From the NCBI RefSeq assembly GCF_030012525.1, contig NZ_CP124855.1, positions 1,426,001 to 1,490,000 on the forward strand: 64,000 nt of DNA, read 5' to 3'. The notes under the pieces were generated by a model. That model saw nothing but the letters and a program-made list of their open reading frames with translations, was not told the DNA's origin and did no database searches. A program made the position numbers and the translations under genes. Shown in pieces: positions 23,298 to 31,924 of this stretch (positions are counted from its first letter, which is position 1; the number at the start of each line of letters is the position of its first letter). The stretch is from Chryseobacterium gotjawalense (GTDB lineage: Bacteria; Bacteroidota; Bacteroidia; Flavobacteriales; Weeksellaceae).

Positions 23298-24278
23298 ATG
23301 AAGTTTTTTAGATATCTCTTATTTTCTGTGGTATTCCTAACAGGATTGGGTTCGTGTAAAAAAGACACCACAAATATTTGGAAAGTAGACGTGAAAAATC
23401 CAGTTGAAAAAGTACATTTGACTGATATTTCTAAAGAATTCTACGATCCCAATATTCCGCTGGAAACTTTTACCCAAAAATATCCCTGGTTTCAGGGAAC
23501 TGTTCCTAATGAAGATTTTGTCGAAAGAAGAAAAGATCCAGAGGAAATTAAAGTGTACAAAGAAGCGATTTCAAAAATCGATATTCAAAAACTGAATAAT
23601 GACTTGGCTTCTTTATTTTCAAACATTAAAAACTATTTCCCCGATTTTAAAGAACCTCAGGTTTTCGTGTACTCTTCAGCGTTACAAGGCATCATGGAAC
23701 CCATCTTTTATGAACCAAAAAAAGACATGTTGTTCATTGATATCACCGCCTTTATGGGTGAAAATAATCCTAATTACAAAGGTTTGGAACTGTACTTTCA
23801 GAAAAGCATGAATCCAAAAAATATTATTCCGAAAGTTTCTGAAATTTTTGCGGAACACTTTGTGAAACCCAATTTTGAACATCAAAAATTCATAGACCAA
23901 ATCGTATATTACGGAAAACTGATGACTTTGCAGGATGCCTTTTTACCAAACGAATCAGATGCTTTAAAAATGAATTATACGCCCGAGCAATATGAATGGG
24001 CCAAAGCCAACGAAGCAAATATTTGGAATTATTTCGTAGAGAACAACTTGGTTTTCAGCGATGACCAAAGATTACGAGAACGGTTCATCAATCCTGCGCC
24101 GTTTTCTAAATTCTACACCGAAATTGATAACGAATCTGCACCACAAATCGGAATTTTTACCGGTTGGCAGATCTGCAGAAAATTCTATCAGGAAAAACCT
24201 GAAACCAAACTGGTGGATTTTCTAAAAATGAATGCTCAGGAAATTTTTAATCAAAGTAATTACAAACCGAAAAACTAA
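23298..24278 (+). CDS. gldB: Gliding motility lipoprotein GldB
   Basis: A 326-residue protein from ATG 23298. It has a lipoprotein signal (MKFFRYLLFSVVFLTGLGSC, lipobox GLGSC). The body has the GldB pattern: YPWFQGTVPNEDFVERRKDPE near the N-terminus, FVYSSALQGIMEPIFYE and MLFIDITAFMGEN centrally, and GIFTGWQICRKFYQ near the end. GldB is one of the core gliding and type IX secretion-associated proteins of flavobacteria. The gldC gene follows after 129 nt, the usual order. The open frame extends upstream to 22974, but that part is antisense to the GNAT gene and has no signal sequence. Confidence 0.93.
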   Translation: MKFFRYLLFSVVFLTGLGSCKKDTTNIWKVDVKNPVEKVHLTDISKEFYDPNIPLETFTQKYPWFQGTVPNEDFVERRKDPEEIKVYKEAISKIDIQKLNNDLASLFSNIKNYFPDFKEPQVFVYSSALQGIMEPIFYEPKKDMLFIDITAFMGENNPNYKGLELYFQKSMNPKNIIPKVSEIFAEHFVKPNFEHQKFIDQIVYYGKLMTLQDAFLPNESDALKMNYTPEQYEWAKANEANIWNYFVENNLVFSDDQRLRERFINPAPFSKFYTEIDNESAPQIGIFTGWQICRKFYQEKPETKLVDFLKMNAQEIFNQSNYKPKN

Positions 24279-24286
24279 AAACAATA

Positions 24287-24333
24287 GACAGGAGATCGCT
24301 TCGCTGACAGATAAGAGACACGAGATATGATTA
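24287..24333 (+). repeat. Purine-rich intergenic tract
   Basis: Between gldB and gldC a GACAGGAGA-like word recurs in degenerate form (ATAGACAGGAGAT, CAGATAAGAGACACGAGAT). A related stretch occurs at 27027-27060. Such degenerate purine tracts are seen between flavobacterial genes; no function can be read from the sequence. Confidence 0.4.
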
Positions 24334-24407
24334 CTATTGCTTTAAAAACTAAAATAGAAATATTTAAATAATTCAAACTCTCAATTTAAAAAAATAAAAA
24401 TCTACAT

Positions 24408-24734
24408 ATGAAAAAGACCCAAATTACCATCGATATTGAATTAGACGAAAACCACGTTCCCGAACGAATGACGTGGAACGCTGAAGACGGAGGAGTTGAA
24501 AAACAGGAAACCAAAGCCACCATGATTTCTGTATGGGACGATGAAAAAAAGGAAGCCTTAAGAATCGATCTCTGGACAAAAGACATGCCGGTTGACCAGA
24601 TGAAAATGTTTCTGCACCAAATCTTAATTTCTATGGGTAATACCTATGAAAGAGCGACTGGTGAAGAAGATGTTGCATTTTGGCTTGAACAAATGGCAGA
24701 AGAATTTGCACAACGTGCTGCGATAAAAATGTAA
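24408..24734 (+). CDS. gldC: Gliding motility protein GldC
   Basis: A 108-residue soluble protein starting MKKTQITIDIELDENHVPER. It contains WNAEDGGVEKQETKA and LRIDLWTKDMPVDQMKMFLHQ, and matches the GldC family in length and sequence. It follows gldB on the same strand. GldC increases gliding efficiency in Flavobacterium but is not essential there; its molecular role is unclear. No signal peptide is visible, so it is cytoplasmic. Whether this strain actually glides cannot be told: most Chryseobacterium relatives keep gld genes for type IX secretion without gliding. Confidence 0.94.
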   Translation: MKKTQITIDIELDENHVPERMTWNAEDGGVEKQETKATMISVWDDEKKEALRIDLWTKDMPVDQMKMFLHQILISMGNTYERATGEEDVAFWLEQMAEEFAQRAAIKM

Positions 24735-24756
24735 AAACAATAAATATAATAATCTA

Positions 24757-24821
24757 AAAGTCTAACGATGTAACAATCATTGGTAAACTGCTAAATTGAT
24801 ATATTGCTAAATTATAAAATT
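24757..24821 (+). repeat. AT-rich intergenic tract with degenerate short repeats
   Basis: The sequence before the cystathionine enzyme start has words such as GCTAAATTGATATATTGCTAAATT and GTAACAATC recurring at intervals near seven bases. A related tract lies directly before the DUF58 start at 52388-52470. Confidence 0.4.
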
Positions 24822-25961
24822 ATGAACTTCAATACCAAAGTTATACATGGTGGCCAACACAACGAGTCAGCCACAGGATCTGTAAACGTTCCCGTATTTT
24901 TAACATCCACTTTTGCGCAAAAATCTCCGGGAATCCATTCCGGTTATGAGTATTCGCGGGCGGCAAACCCAACAAGACAAGCTTTAGAAGACAGTTTAGC
25001 TTCCATCGAAAACGGAGCGAGAGGACTGGCTTTTGGTTCCGGTTTGGCTGCGATTGACTGTGTTTTAAAATTATTAAATCCCGGTGATGAAATCGTTGCC
25101 GTAGACGATTTATATGGTGGAACGTACAGAATGTTCACCCGATTATTCGAAAAATACCAATTGAAATTTACATTTGTGAGTTTTGATGACGTTTCGAAAA
25201 TCTCCGACGTAATTACGGATAAAACCAAATTAATCTGGCTTGAAACGCCTACGAATCCCTTAATGAAACTGGTAGACATCAAAGCGGTGACGGATCTGGT
25301 AAAGGGAAAAGACATTTTGGTTGCGGTCGACAATACGTTTGCTACGCCTTACCTTCAGTTGCCATTGGATTTAGGTGCAGATATCGTCATGCATTCCGCT
25401 ACGAAATATTTGGGCGGACATTCTGATGTGATTGCAGGAGCACTTATTGCAAAAACTGCGGAACTCGGTGAAAAGCTCCATTTTATCCAGTTTGCGAGCG
25501 GCGGAATTCTCGGACCGCACGATTCTTATTTGGTTTTAAGAGGAATAAAAACATTGGCTTTAAGAGTTCAGAGACATTCTGAAAACGGGATTGAAGTCGC
25601 AAAATATTTAGAAAATCATCCGGCGGTAGCCCAGGTTTTTTATCCGGGATTAGAATCTCATCCGCAATTTGATTTGGCTAAAAAACAGATGAAAGATTTT
25701 GGCGGAATGGTTTCATTTACCTTTAAATCAGGAAAAAAAGAAGATGCCATCCAATTTTTAGAAAAGGTAAAAGTGTTTACTCTGGCTGAATCTTTGGGCG
25801 GTGTTGAATCTTTGGCCAATCATCCGGCTTTGATGACTCACGCTTCTATTCCTGCAGAAAAACGCGCAGAATTAGGAATCACCGACGATTTGGTGAGATT
25901 AAGCGTTGGAATTGAAGACAAAGAAGATCTGATTGCCGATTTGGAAAGAGCTTTCTGTTAA
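24822..25961 (+). CDS. Cystathionine gamma-synthase / gamma-lyase family PLP enzyme
   Basis: A 379-residue protein from ATG 24822 (an upstream TTG at 24804 adds six residues and is less likely). The Cys/Met metabolism PLP family is clear: YEYSRAANPTRQALE, LAFGSGLAAIDCV, YGGTYRMF, WLETPTNPLMKLVDI, DNTFATPYLQ and the PLP-lysine in HSATKYLGGHSDV. The C-terminus has AESLGGVESLANHPALMTHAS and LVRLSVGIEDKEDLI. Members make cystathionine from an acylated homoserine or split it to cysteine or homocysteine. These reactions cannot be told apart from sequence alone; methionine or cysteine metabolism is certain in outline. Confidence 0.93.
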   Translation: MNFNTKVIHGGQHNESATGSVNVPVFLTSTFAQKSPGIHSGYEYSRAANPTRQALEDSLASIENGARGLAFGSGLAAIDCVLKLLNPGDEIVAVDDLYGGTYRMFTRLFEKYQLKFTFVSFDDVSKISDVITDKTKLIWLETPTNPLMKLVDIKAVTDLVKGKDILVAVDNTFATPYLQLPLDLGADIVMHSATKYLGGHSDVIAGALIAKTAELGEKLHFIQFASGGILGPHDSYLVLRGIKTLALRVQRHSENGIEVAKYLENHPAVAQVFYPGLESHPQFDLAKKQMKDFGGMVSFTFKSGKKEDAIQFLEKVKVFTLAESLGGVESLANHPALMTHASIPAEKRAELGITDDLVRLSVGIEDKEDLIADLERAFC

Positions 25962-26016
25962 AATCCTTTGATTTTTTTTAAAGATTTATAGTCACAAAAT
26001 AAAGAACATTTCTTTG

Positions 26017-26069
26017 CTTTTTAAAGTACAAATAAGGTGAAAATAGCTGGTTATTTGTACTTTAAAAAG
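26017..26069. repeat. Perfect 19-bp inverted repeat between two genes
   Basis: CTTTTTAAAGTACAAATAA (26017-26035) is the exact reverse complement of 26051-26069, with a 15-nt loop (GGTGAAAATAGCTGG). It lies between the cystathionine enzyme gene and the DinB gene. It is longer than normal terminators here and has no strong T-run after it, so it could be an operator, an mRNA structure or a small mobile palindrome. Confidence 0.85.
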
Positions 26070-26129
26070 TGTTTTATATTTCTTTAAATAAAACTTTTAT
26101 GCCTTTTGTGGTTTAAAATAAAATTTCGA

Positions 26130-26636
26130 ATGACCGACTTTCAAAAATATATCCAAAGATATCTCGATTTAATTCCGGGTGTAAACTGGCTGGAAGAATT
26201 AAGAAACTCCGGAACCCAAACTTTAGAAATGTATGAAAGTTTTTCTGAAGAACAATCGGATTATGCTTATGCAGAAGGAAAATGGAGTTTGAAAATAGTA
26301 CTGCAACATCTTATCGACGCCGAAAGAATTTTCGTGTACCGTGCATTACGGTTTTCCAGAAATGACAGAACGGAATTGCCGGGTTGGGATGAAGAGGAAT
26401 ATGCAAAACATTATTTTCCGAAAGAAAAATCTTTAAAAAATTTAATTGAAGAATTCGAACATCTGCGCAAATCAACAGTTCTTTTCTTTGAAAATATAAA
26501 TCCTAAAACTCTTTCTCAAAAAGGGATTGCAAACCATAATGAAATCTCGGTAGAAACGATTGGGAAATTAATTGTCGGACACAATATTCACCACCTCAAC
26601 ATTATTAAAGAAAGGTATTTACCCAATCTTACTTAA
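26130..26636 (+). CDS. DinB family protein (four-helix metal-binding)
   Basis: A 168-residue protein from ATG 26130 (an upstream TTG adds eight residues). DinB/YfiT pattern: WSLKIVLQHLIDAERIFVYRAL carries the first metal-binding His, and IVGHNIHHLNIIKERYLP carries the other two near the C-terminus. Family members bind Zn or Ni on a four-helix bundle. Some are bacillithiol or mycothiol S-transferases, but many have no known substrate. The ychJ-like gene follows after 6 nt and is probably co-transcribed. A second DinB protein lies at 50616-51086. Confidence 0.85.
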   Translation: MTDFQKYIQRYLDLIPGVNWLEELRNSGTQTLEMYESFSEEQSDYAYAEGKWSLKIVLQHLIDAERIFVYRALRFSRNDRTELPGWDEEEYAKHYFPKEKSLKNLIEEFEHLRKSTVLFFENINPKTLSQKGIANHNEISVETIGKLIVGHNIHHLNIIKERYLPNLT

Positions 26637-26642
26637 AAAAAA

Positions 26643-27020
26643 ATGAACTGTCCCTGTTGCTCTGGAAAATCCTACGGCGAATGTTGCAAACCTTACCACG
26701 AGGGAGAAAAACAGGCGCCAACTGCTGAAGCTTTGATGCGCTCCAGGTTTTCAGCCTTTGCCATTCCTAATGGAGAATATTTGATGGAAACGACTTTTCC
26801 GGCGAAAAGAAAACTTCACAACAAAGAAGATTTACAGGAATGGGGAGAAATCAATGAATGGACGAAACTAGAAATCATCCGCAAACCGAATTCCAATCAG
26901 GTCGAGTTTAAAGCCTTCTACACCGATGATAATGGAAAACAACAGGTTCATCACGAACTTTCAGATTTTAAACAAAAAAACGAACGTTGGTATTATGTGA
27001 AAGGAAAATTCTTTGATTAA
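26643..27020 (+). CDS. YchJ family protein with SEC-C motif
   Basis: A 125-residue protein. The N-terminal zinc motif CPCCSGKSYGECCKPYHEG (CxC...CC type, SEC-C-like) is followed by APTAEALMRSRFSAFA and the NTF2-like half with VEFKAFY and GRWYY-type NERWYYVKG. This is the UPF0225/YchJ layout with normal length. The function is unknown; SEC-C motifs bind zinc and occur in SecA and many accessory proteins. The 6-nt distance to the DinB gene suggests an operon. Confidence 0.9.
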   Translation: MNCPCCSGKSYGECCKPYHEGEKQAPTAEALMRSRFSAFAIPNGEYLMETTFPAKRKLHNKEDLQEWGEINEWTKLEIIRKPNSNQVEFKAFYTDDNGKQQVHHELSDFKQKNERWYYVKGKFFD

Positions 27021-27084
27021 AATTTCAGACAGGAGACTTATAGATAATAGACTGGAAGACCGAAATGACTTCGGAACATTCACC

Positions 27085-27327
27085 TTAATTCCTTTCCTGT
27101 TTCTTCTTTTGCCTTAAAACATACAAATACAGACTTTCTACTTTGGTTCTTGCCCAATCTGTTTTCCGTAAAAATTTCAGAGAAGATTTAATACTCGGGT
27201 TATCGGTAAAACATTTGATATTGATCTGTTCGCCGAGTTTTTCAAAACCTTCGTAATATTCCACCAATTCTTCTAAAATAGCATCGAGACGCTTTCCGTG
27301 CAGAGGATCTTTTGATTTTTGTTCCAT
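27085..27327 (-). CDS. VF530-type DNA-binding protein
   Basis: An 80-residue protein with the nearly invariant VF530 sequence: KDPLHGKRLDAILEELVEYY, then FTDNPSIKSSLKFLRKTDWA and KVESLYLYVLRQKK. VF530 from Vibrio has a helical fold thought to bind DNA. The role is uncertain. It is alone on the minus strand, converging with ychJ, and no neighbour points to a pathway. Confidence 0.88.
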   Translation of the reverse strand: MEQKSKDPLHGKRLDAILEELVEYYEGFEKLGEQINIKCFTDNPSIKSSLKFLRKTDWARTKVESLYLYVLRQKKKQERN

Positions 27328-27472
27328 AAGGTGTAAAAATAGGTAAATTAGTTTTCAGGAAATAAAAAAAGATGCAATCTTAGCAAATTTTGAACAAAAT
27401 CTCCAGAGAATACAAGCTTAAAATATTGGCAAATAAAATTAGAAATAAGTTTGATCTTTTTTTTAAAAAGAA

Positions 27473-27490
27473 AACGGACCAAAGCCCGTT
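27473..27490 (-). terminator. Terminator of the LLM oxidoreductase gene
   Basis: AACGGAC (27473-27479) pairs with GCCCGTT (27484-27490), one G-U. T-rich sequence follows on the minus strand. Its core nearly duplicates the hairpin at 12362-12379. Confidence 0.75.
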
Positions 27491-27517
27491 CCCCTTTAAA
27501 ATTGATTGCTGTATAAA

Positions 27518-28537
27518 TTATCTCACGATTGGCGCTACTTTTTCACCAAATAACTCAATCGATTTCATCATGATGTCATTTCCGGGATCGCCCACATCCA
27601 TGTGTCCGATAAATCGGGTGATGCCGAAAAGCTCTTTCATGTAGGCAATTTTATCAGAAACTTCATTTGTATTTCCGATAAACAACGCGCCCTCTTTTAC
27701 TCGTCCACCGTCGTACTGCATTTTGGTGTAAGGTGCCCAACCTCTTGTCGCGCCAATTCTATCCATTTGCGATTTATAATTTTGAAAATATCCGTCAATC
27801 ACCTTCTGATCTTCACTCACGAAAGTATGGGAATGAATCGCGATTTGCATTTCAGACTCTTTGTGACCGGCGGCAAGATATTCCTGCTTGTAAAAATCGA
27901 TTAAATTTTTAAACTGAACCGGCATTCCACCGATAATCGCCACGATTAAAGGCATTCCTGATTTTGCGGCACTTAAAACAGATTTTGGCGTTCCACCAAC
28001 CGCTCTCCAGATTGGAATTTTTCCGTTATTCTTAGCTCTCGGATACACGGTTTGATTTTCCATTGGCGCACGGAGTTTTCCTGTCCAGGTAACGTTTTCT
28101 TCGGAATTTATTTTTAATAATAAATCTAATTTTTCGTCGAAAAGCTGTTCGTAATCATTCAGAGAATAGCCATACAATGGAAACGATTCGATGAAACTTC
28201 CGCGACCTACAAATATTTCAGCCCTTCCGTCTGAAATTAAATCTAAGGTTGCAAAATCCTCATAGACTTTTACAGGCTCGGAGGAACTTAAAACCGTTAC
28301 TCCACTTGCTAATTTTATATTCTTTGTGATGCTTGCGGCGGCGGCTAAAACCATTTCAGGAGACGAAACCGCGTAATCAGGACGGTGGTGTTCGCCCATG
28401 GCAAAAACATCGATTCCTACCTCATCCATTAATTTTATCTGCCCTAAAATTTCACGGATTTTAATTCCGGCATCTTTATATTTCCCGGTGTTTTGGTCGA
28501 CGGCTAAATCACCAAACATTCCAATTCCTAATTCCAT
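27518..28537 (-). CDS. LLM class flavin-dependent oxidoreductase
   Basis: A 339-residue protein starting MELGIGMFGDLAVDQNTGKY. Luciferase-like monooxygenase features are GIDVFAMGEHHRPDYAVSSP, ASGVTVLSSSEPVKVYEDFATLDLIS (flavin-binding barrel strand) and RAEIFVGRGSF. The length and opening fit the subgroup with Atu2307/SP_0267-like proteins, whose substrates are unknown. It probably uses FMNH2 or F420-like flavin and oxygen; the electron donor is not encoded nearby. Its promoter region is shared with tsaC. Confidence 0.88.
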   Translation of the reverse strand: MELGIGMFGDLAVDQNTGKYKDAGIKIREILGQIKLMDEVGIDVFAMGEHHRPDYAVSSPEMVLAAAASITKNIKLASGVTVLSSSEPVKVYEDFATLDLISDGRAEIFVGRGSFIESFPLYGYSLNDYEQLFDEKLDLLLKINSEENVTWTGKLRAPMENQTVYPRAKNNGKIPIWRAVGGTPKSVLSAAKSGMPLIVAIIGGMPVQFKNLIDFYKQEYLAAGHKESEMQIAIHSHTFVSEDQKVIDGYFQNYKSQMDRIGATRGWAPYTKMQYDGGRVKEGALFIGNTNEVSDKIAYMKELFGITRFIGHMDVGDPGNDIMMKSIELFGEKVAPIVR

Positions 28538-28567
28538 AACTTTATGATTTTATGATTTTTGATGAAA

Positions 28568-28575
28568 CAAAATTA
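28568..28575 (-). promoter_or_regulatory. -7 promoter element for the LLM oxidoreductase gene
   Basis: Minus-strand TAATTTTG fits TAnnTTTG, about 30 nt upstream of the ATG at 28537. Confidence 0.5.
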
Positions 28576-28646
28576 CGCTTATTGAGATTTAAAACCATTG
28601 ATGAATGATAAGAACCGATCATAAAAATAAACTTCTATTTTTTAAT

Positions 28647-28654
28647 TACTTTTG
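28647..28654 (+). promoter_or_regulatory. -7 promoter element for tsaC
   Basis: TACTTTTG fits TAnnTTTG, about 40 nt upstream of ATG 28694, in a divergent promoter region. Confidence 0.5.
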
Positions 28655-28693
28655 CAATTGGCAAAATGGTCTTTAAAACATTTAAAATAATTC

Positions 28694-29242
28694 ATGGAAC
28701 AACTCATCGAAACTTTAAAATCCGGCGGAACAATTCTTTACCCAACCGACACCATTTGGGGAATCGGCTGCGATGCTACAAACCCAGAAGCCATCAACAA
28801 AATTTTTGAAATTAAAAAGCGGGAGAAAAACAAGTCGATGATTATTCTGGTAGAATCCGCAAAGCGTTTGGAGGATTTGGTAGATGTTCCCGAAATGGCG
28901 TGGGAAATCATGGATTTGTCTGAAAAACCCGTGACTCTAATTTATGACGATCCGAAAGGTTTGCCGAAAGAAATCCTGGCGGAAGACGGAAGCATCGGAA
29001 TTCGGCTGGTGAATGATTTATTTTTAAAAAAGATCATTACAAAATTAAATAAACCCTTGGTTTCTACTTCTGCCAACTTTAGCGGACAAAAATCGCCGAT
29101 GAAATTCTCCGATATTTCGCAGGAAATTATTGATTCTGTTGATTTTGTAGCCGAAGAAAATCATGACAAAGTATCGGAATATTCCGGTTCGTCTGTTATC
29201 AGAATATGGAATGACGGTAGAATTAAAGTTCTCCGGGAATAA
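28694..29242 (+). CDS. tsaC: L-threonylcarbamoyladenylate synthase (TsaC/Sua5/YrdC)
   Basis: A 182-residue YrdC-domain protein. GGTILYPTDTIWGIGCDATNP is the signature start, KKREKNKSMIILV follows, then SIGIRLVNDLFLKKI and PLVSTSANFSGQKSP for substrate binding. It makes threonylcarbamoyl-AMP from threonine, bicarbonate and ATP, the first step of t6A37 tRNA modification. The length matches the short TsaC form without the Sua5 domain. It is a single gene with its own promoter. Confidence 0.93.
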   Translation: MEQLIETLKSGGTILYPTDTIWGIGCDATNPEAINKIFEIKKREKNKSMIILVESAKRLEDLVDVPEMAWEIMDLSEKPVTLIYDDPKGLPKEILAEDGSIGIRLVNDLFLKKIITKLNKPLVSTSANFSGQKSPMKFSDISQEIIDSVDFVAEENHDKVSEYSGSSVIRIWNDGRIKVLRE

Positions 29243-29262
29243 TTTTCAGAAAAGATCTGTTT

Positions 29263-29718
29263 TTATTTTTTATAAAGTTTTTCATAGGTTGAAATCCAAT
29301 CCTGTGGCTCTATTTTTCGACACAGTTCCGCAATCAGTTCAAATGGAATATCATCTGTTTTTTTGAAACGGATGCACGATTTTCCCATATCTAATTTTCT
29401 TGCAGAATATTTCGGATATTCCTCCGTAAACCATTTCAGCAAATCTTTATTGGCGTAAATCCCCATGTGATACAACGCGATGAAATTTTTCTGAGAAGCC
29501 AAATTAATAAAGGGAAGCGGCGTATTTGGAGTACAGTGATAACCGGCGGGATACGTTTCCAAAGAAATATTCCATCCGATCATTCCGTAACTCAATTCTT
29601 CCTGAAAACCCTGAGGCAAATTCTGCGACACCGTTTCATACAGTTTCCTGAACGAAGATTTTCTTTCTTCGGGAACGTTATTTAAATAGTCTTCAATAGA
29701 ATTTGCCTCGATTTTCAT
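29263..29718 (-). CDS. DUF1801 domain-containing protein
   Basis: A 151-residue protein. IEDYLNNVPEERKSSFRKLYETV opens the domain, GFQEELSYGMIGW is the characteristic middle, and LDMGKSCIRFKKTDDIPFELIAEL ends it. DUF1801/YdhG-like proteins are small soluble proteins of unknown function, sometimes near iron-handling genes. It lies 3 nt downstream of the dipeptidyl peptidase gene, so it may simply be co-transcribed. Confidence 0.85.
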   Translation of the reverse strand: MKIEANSIEDYLNNVPEERKSSFRKLYETVSQNLPQGFQEELSYGMIGWNISLETYPAGYHCTPNTPLPFINLASQKNFIALYHMGIYANKDLLKWFTEEYPKYSARKLDMGKSCIRFKKTDDIPFELIAELCRKIEPQDWISTYEKLYKK

Positions 29719-29721
29719 TGT

Positions 29722-31863
29722 TTATTTTTTTAAATATTCATCAAAATAATCAGTTACTTTTTGCATCAGATGCACTCTGTCTTTTCCTACCACATTATGT
29801 TCATGTCCGGGATAAACGAAATAATCCATTTGCACCCCATGATCGACGGCTGCTTTTAGAAAATTTATGGAATGCTGCCAAACCACCACATTATCCTGCG
29901 CTCCGTGAATCATCAGTAAATGTCCTTTTAAATTCTGCACTTTATCCAAAAGATTGGCTTGCCTGTACCCTTCAGGATTACTTTGGGGGGTATCCATATA
30001 TCTCTCGGTATACATAATTTCGTACATATTCCAGTCGATGACCGGACCGCCGGCAACTCCTACTTTGAAAACGTCTGGATGCTTCAGCATGAAACTCGTG
30101 GTCATAAATCCGCCATAACTCCAACCATGAATTCCCAACCGATCAGCATCCACATAAGGCAGAGATTTCAGATAATCGACTCCCTGCAACTGGTCTTTCA
30201 TTTCAGTTTCGCCAGCATTTCTAAAAATGGCCTGTTCGAATTTTAATCCGCGGTTAGAAGAACCCCGCCCGTCCATAGTGAAAACGATGTATCCTTTCTG
30301 CGCCATGAATTCATACCACAAATTCCCGGAAGCAGGGAAAGCATCTGTTATCAATTGGGCGTGCGGACCGTTGTATAAATAAACAATTACCGGATATTTT
30401 TTGTTTGCATCGAAATCGGTCGGCAAAATAATTTTACCATATAAAGGCGTTCCGTCATCAGCTTTTAAAGTCACATTTTTAATTTCGGGTCTTTGATAAT
30501 TTTTTAAAGTATTTTCTGCGGACAGTATGTTTTTAATTTTTAAAGTATTGGTATTAATGAGATTAGCAATTCGCGGCGTATTTGCATTGCTGTAGGTATC
30601 GTACAAATGATTCCCGTCTTTACTCAAAATACCTGAATGCATACCGGCTCCCTGATCTAATCTCTGGGTTTTAAAATTAGTCCAGTCCAGTTTATACAGA
30701 TGTCTTTCCAATGGAGAAACCTGGGTAGAAACGTAGAAGATTTCTTTCTTTTTTTCATTAAAACCGAGAATATCGGTGACGGCCCAATCTCCTTTCGTCA
30801 ACTGTGCAACCAGACCTTTCTCTACATTATAATGGAATAAATGATTAAACCCGGTACGCTGACTTTGCCAAATAAAATCGGTCGTTGAATTCGGAAAAAA
30901 CAACAATTGCTGTTGTGGCTCAACATATTTATCAGACTGTTCCTCAAATATATTTTTCATAAAACTTCCGGTAGAAGCGTTGTACTGATTCATTTTCAAA
31001 TCATTCTGATCGCGGTTCAGCACTCCTACGAAAACCGATTTCGAATCTGGATTCCAGGTAAACACGGTCAGATATTGTTCTGGATCACCTACGGTATTTA
31101 AGAAAATAGTTTTATTGGTTTTGAGGTCATAAATCCCTAAAGTAACGTGGTGAGAAGGGGTTCCTGCCATTGGATATTTAATATTTTTATTCACCGCGGG
31201 AACCACACTCCAGTCGATAACCGGATAATCGGCAACCATCGACTGATCCATTCTGTAAAAAGCAATTTTCGAGTTGTCGGGAGAAATAAAAATACCTTTG
31301 CTGATGCCAAACTCTCTTTGATGAACCGCCTGTCCGTACAAGATATCTTTATTTTCATCATTGGTAATGGCAGTGACTTTTCCGTTTTTATTGAGGTATA
31401 AATTATTTTTCACAGTATAAACGAAGCCTTGATTATCTCCCAACATTTGGGTATTCTCAGCTTCTTTATTGAGTTCCGTTCCTTCTTTAATTTTCCATTC
31501 TTTGCCAGAACGCTCGATCCAAAAATTTTGCGATCCCTTGTTAAAATATCCTTTATCCTTATTGATAAAAGTTATTCTGGGAATTGATTTTAATTTTTTA
31601 TCTGAAGACAAAGTCTTATTCAGCTGATACAATGAAACCAAAGTATCCTGTTTATGGGTAGAAACCTCAGTCATTAAATAACCGTTTTGAGTCGTTTCAT
31701 AATATGATTTACCGTCATCAGCCCAGGTAAACTGGGAAATATTTTTCACGGCAAGATTGCTTCTTAAACCGTTTACTGATTCAGCAATCGTAAATTTTTG
31801 ATTTTGTGCAAAGAGAAAACTTCCTGTAACAAGGAATAATAAAGAGAATTTTGAAAACTTCAT
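29722..31863 (-). CDS. Dipeptidyl peptidase IV-like S9 serine peptidase, exported
   Basis: A 713-residue protein with signal peptide MKFSKFSLLFLVTGSFLFAQ. The first 450 residues form a beta-propeller (DPPIV_N), and the C-terminal 240 an alpha/beta hydrolase. The nucleophile is S582 in HGWSYGGFM, the acid D657 in HGAQDNVV and the base a His in YPGHEHN. GRGSSNRGLKFEQ is the loop before the nucleophile. It releases X-Pro or X-Ala dipeptides in the periplasm. With the M1 aminopeptidase elsewhere in the window it fits a peptide-feeding lifestyle. Confidence 0.93.
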   Translation of the reverse strand: MKFSKFSLLFLVTGSFLFAQNQKFTIAESVNGLRSNLAVKNISQFTWADDGKSYYETTQNGYLMTEVSTHKQDTLVSLYQLNKTLSSDKKLKSIPRITFINKDKGYFNKGSQNFWIERSGKEWKIKEGTELNKEAENTQMLGDNQGFVYTVKNNLYLNKNGKVTAITNDENKDILYGQAVHQREFGISKGIFISPDNSKIAFYRMDQSMVADYPVIDWSVVPAVNKNIKYPMAGTPSHHVTLGIYDLKTNKTIFLNTVGDPEQYLTVFTWNPDSKSVFVGVLNRDQNDLKMNQYNASTGSFMKNIFEEQSDKYVEPQQQLLFFPNSTTDFIWQSQRTGFNHLFHYNVEKGLVAQLTKGDWAVTDILGFNEKKKEIFYVSTQVSPLERHLYKLDWTNFKTQRLDQGAGMHSGILSKDGNHLYDTYSNANTPRIANLINTNTLKIKNILSAENTLKNYQRPEIKNVTLKADDGTPLYGKIILPTDFDANKKYPVIVYLYNGPHAQLITDAFPASGNLWYEFMAQKGYIVFTMDGRGSSNRGLKFEQAIFRNAGETEMKDQLQGVDYLKSLPYVDADRLGIHGWSYGGFMTTSFMLKHPDVFKVGVAGGPVIDWNMYEIMYTERYMDTPQSNPEGYRQANLLDKVQNLKGHLLMIHGAQDNVVVWQHSINFLKAAVDHGVQMDYFVYPGHEHNVVGKDRVHLMQKVTDYFDEYLKK

Positions 31864-31924
31864 TTCTTAATAATTAGATGGCTAAAAATAAGAAATAAAT
31901 TCGAAACTGTTAAGAAATGTTAAA

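Noticed and set aside
24757-24821. CRISPR-like spacing in the AT tract
   Set aside because: The words are degenerate, about seven bases apart, with no constant repeat and spacer lengths and no cas genes.
29250-29265. Hairpin CAGA...TCTG followed by T-run after tsaC
   Set aside because: A 4-bp stem is too weak to call as a terminator.
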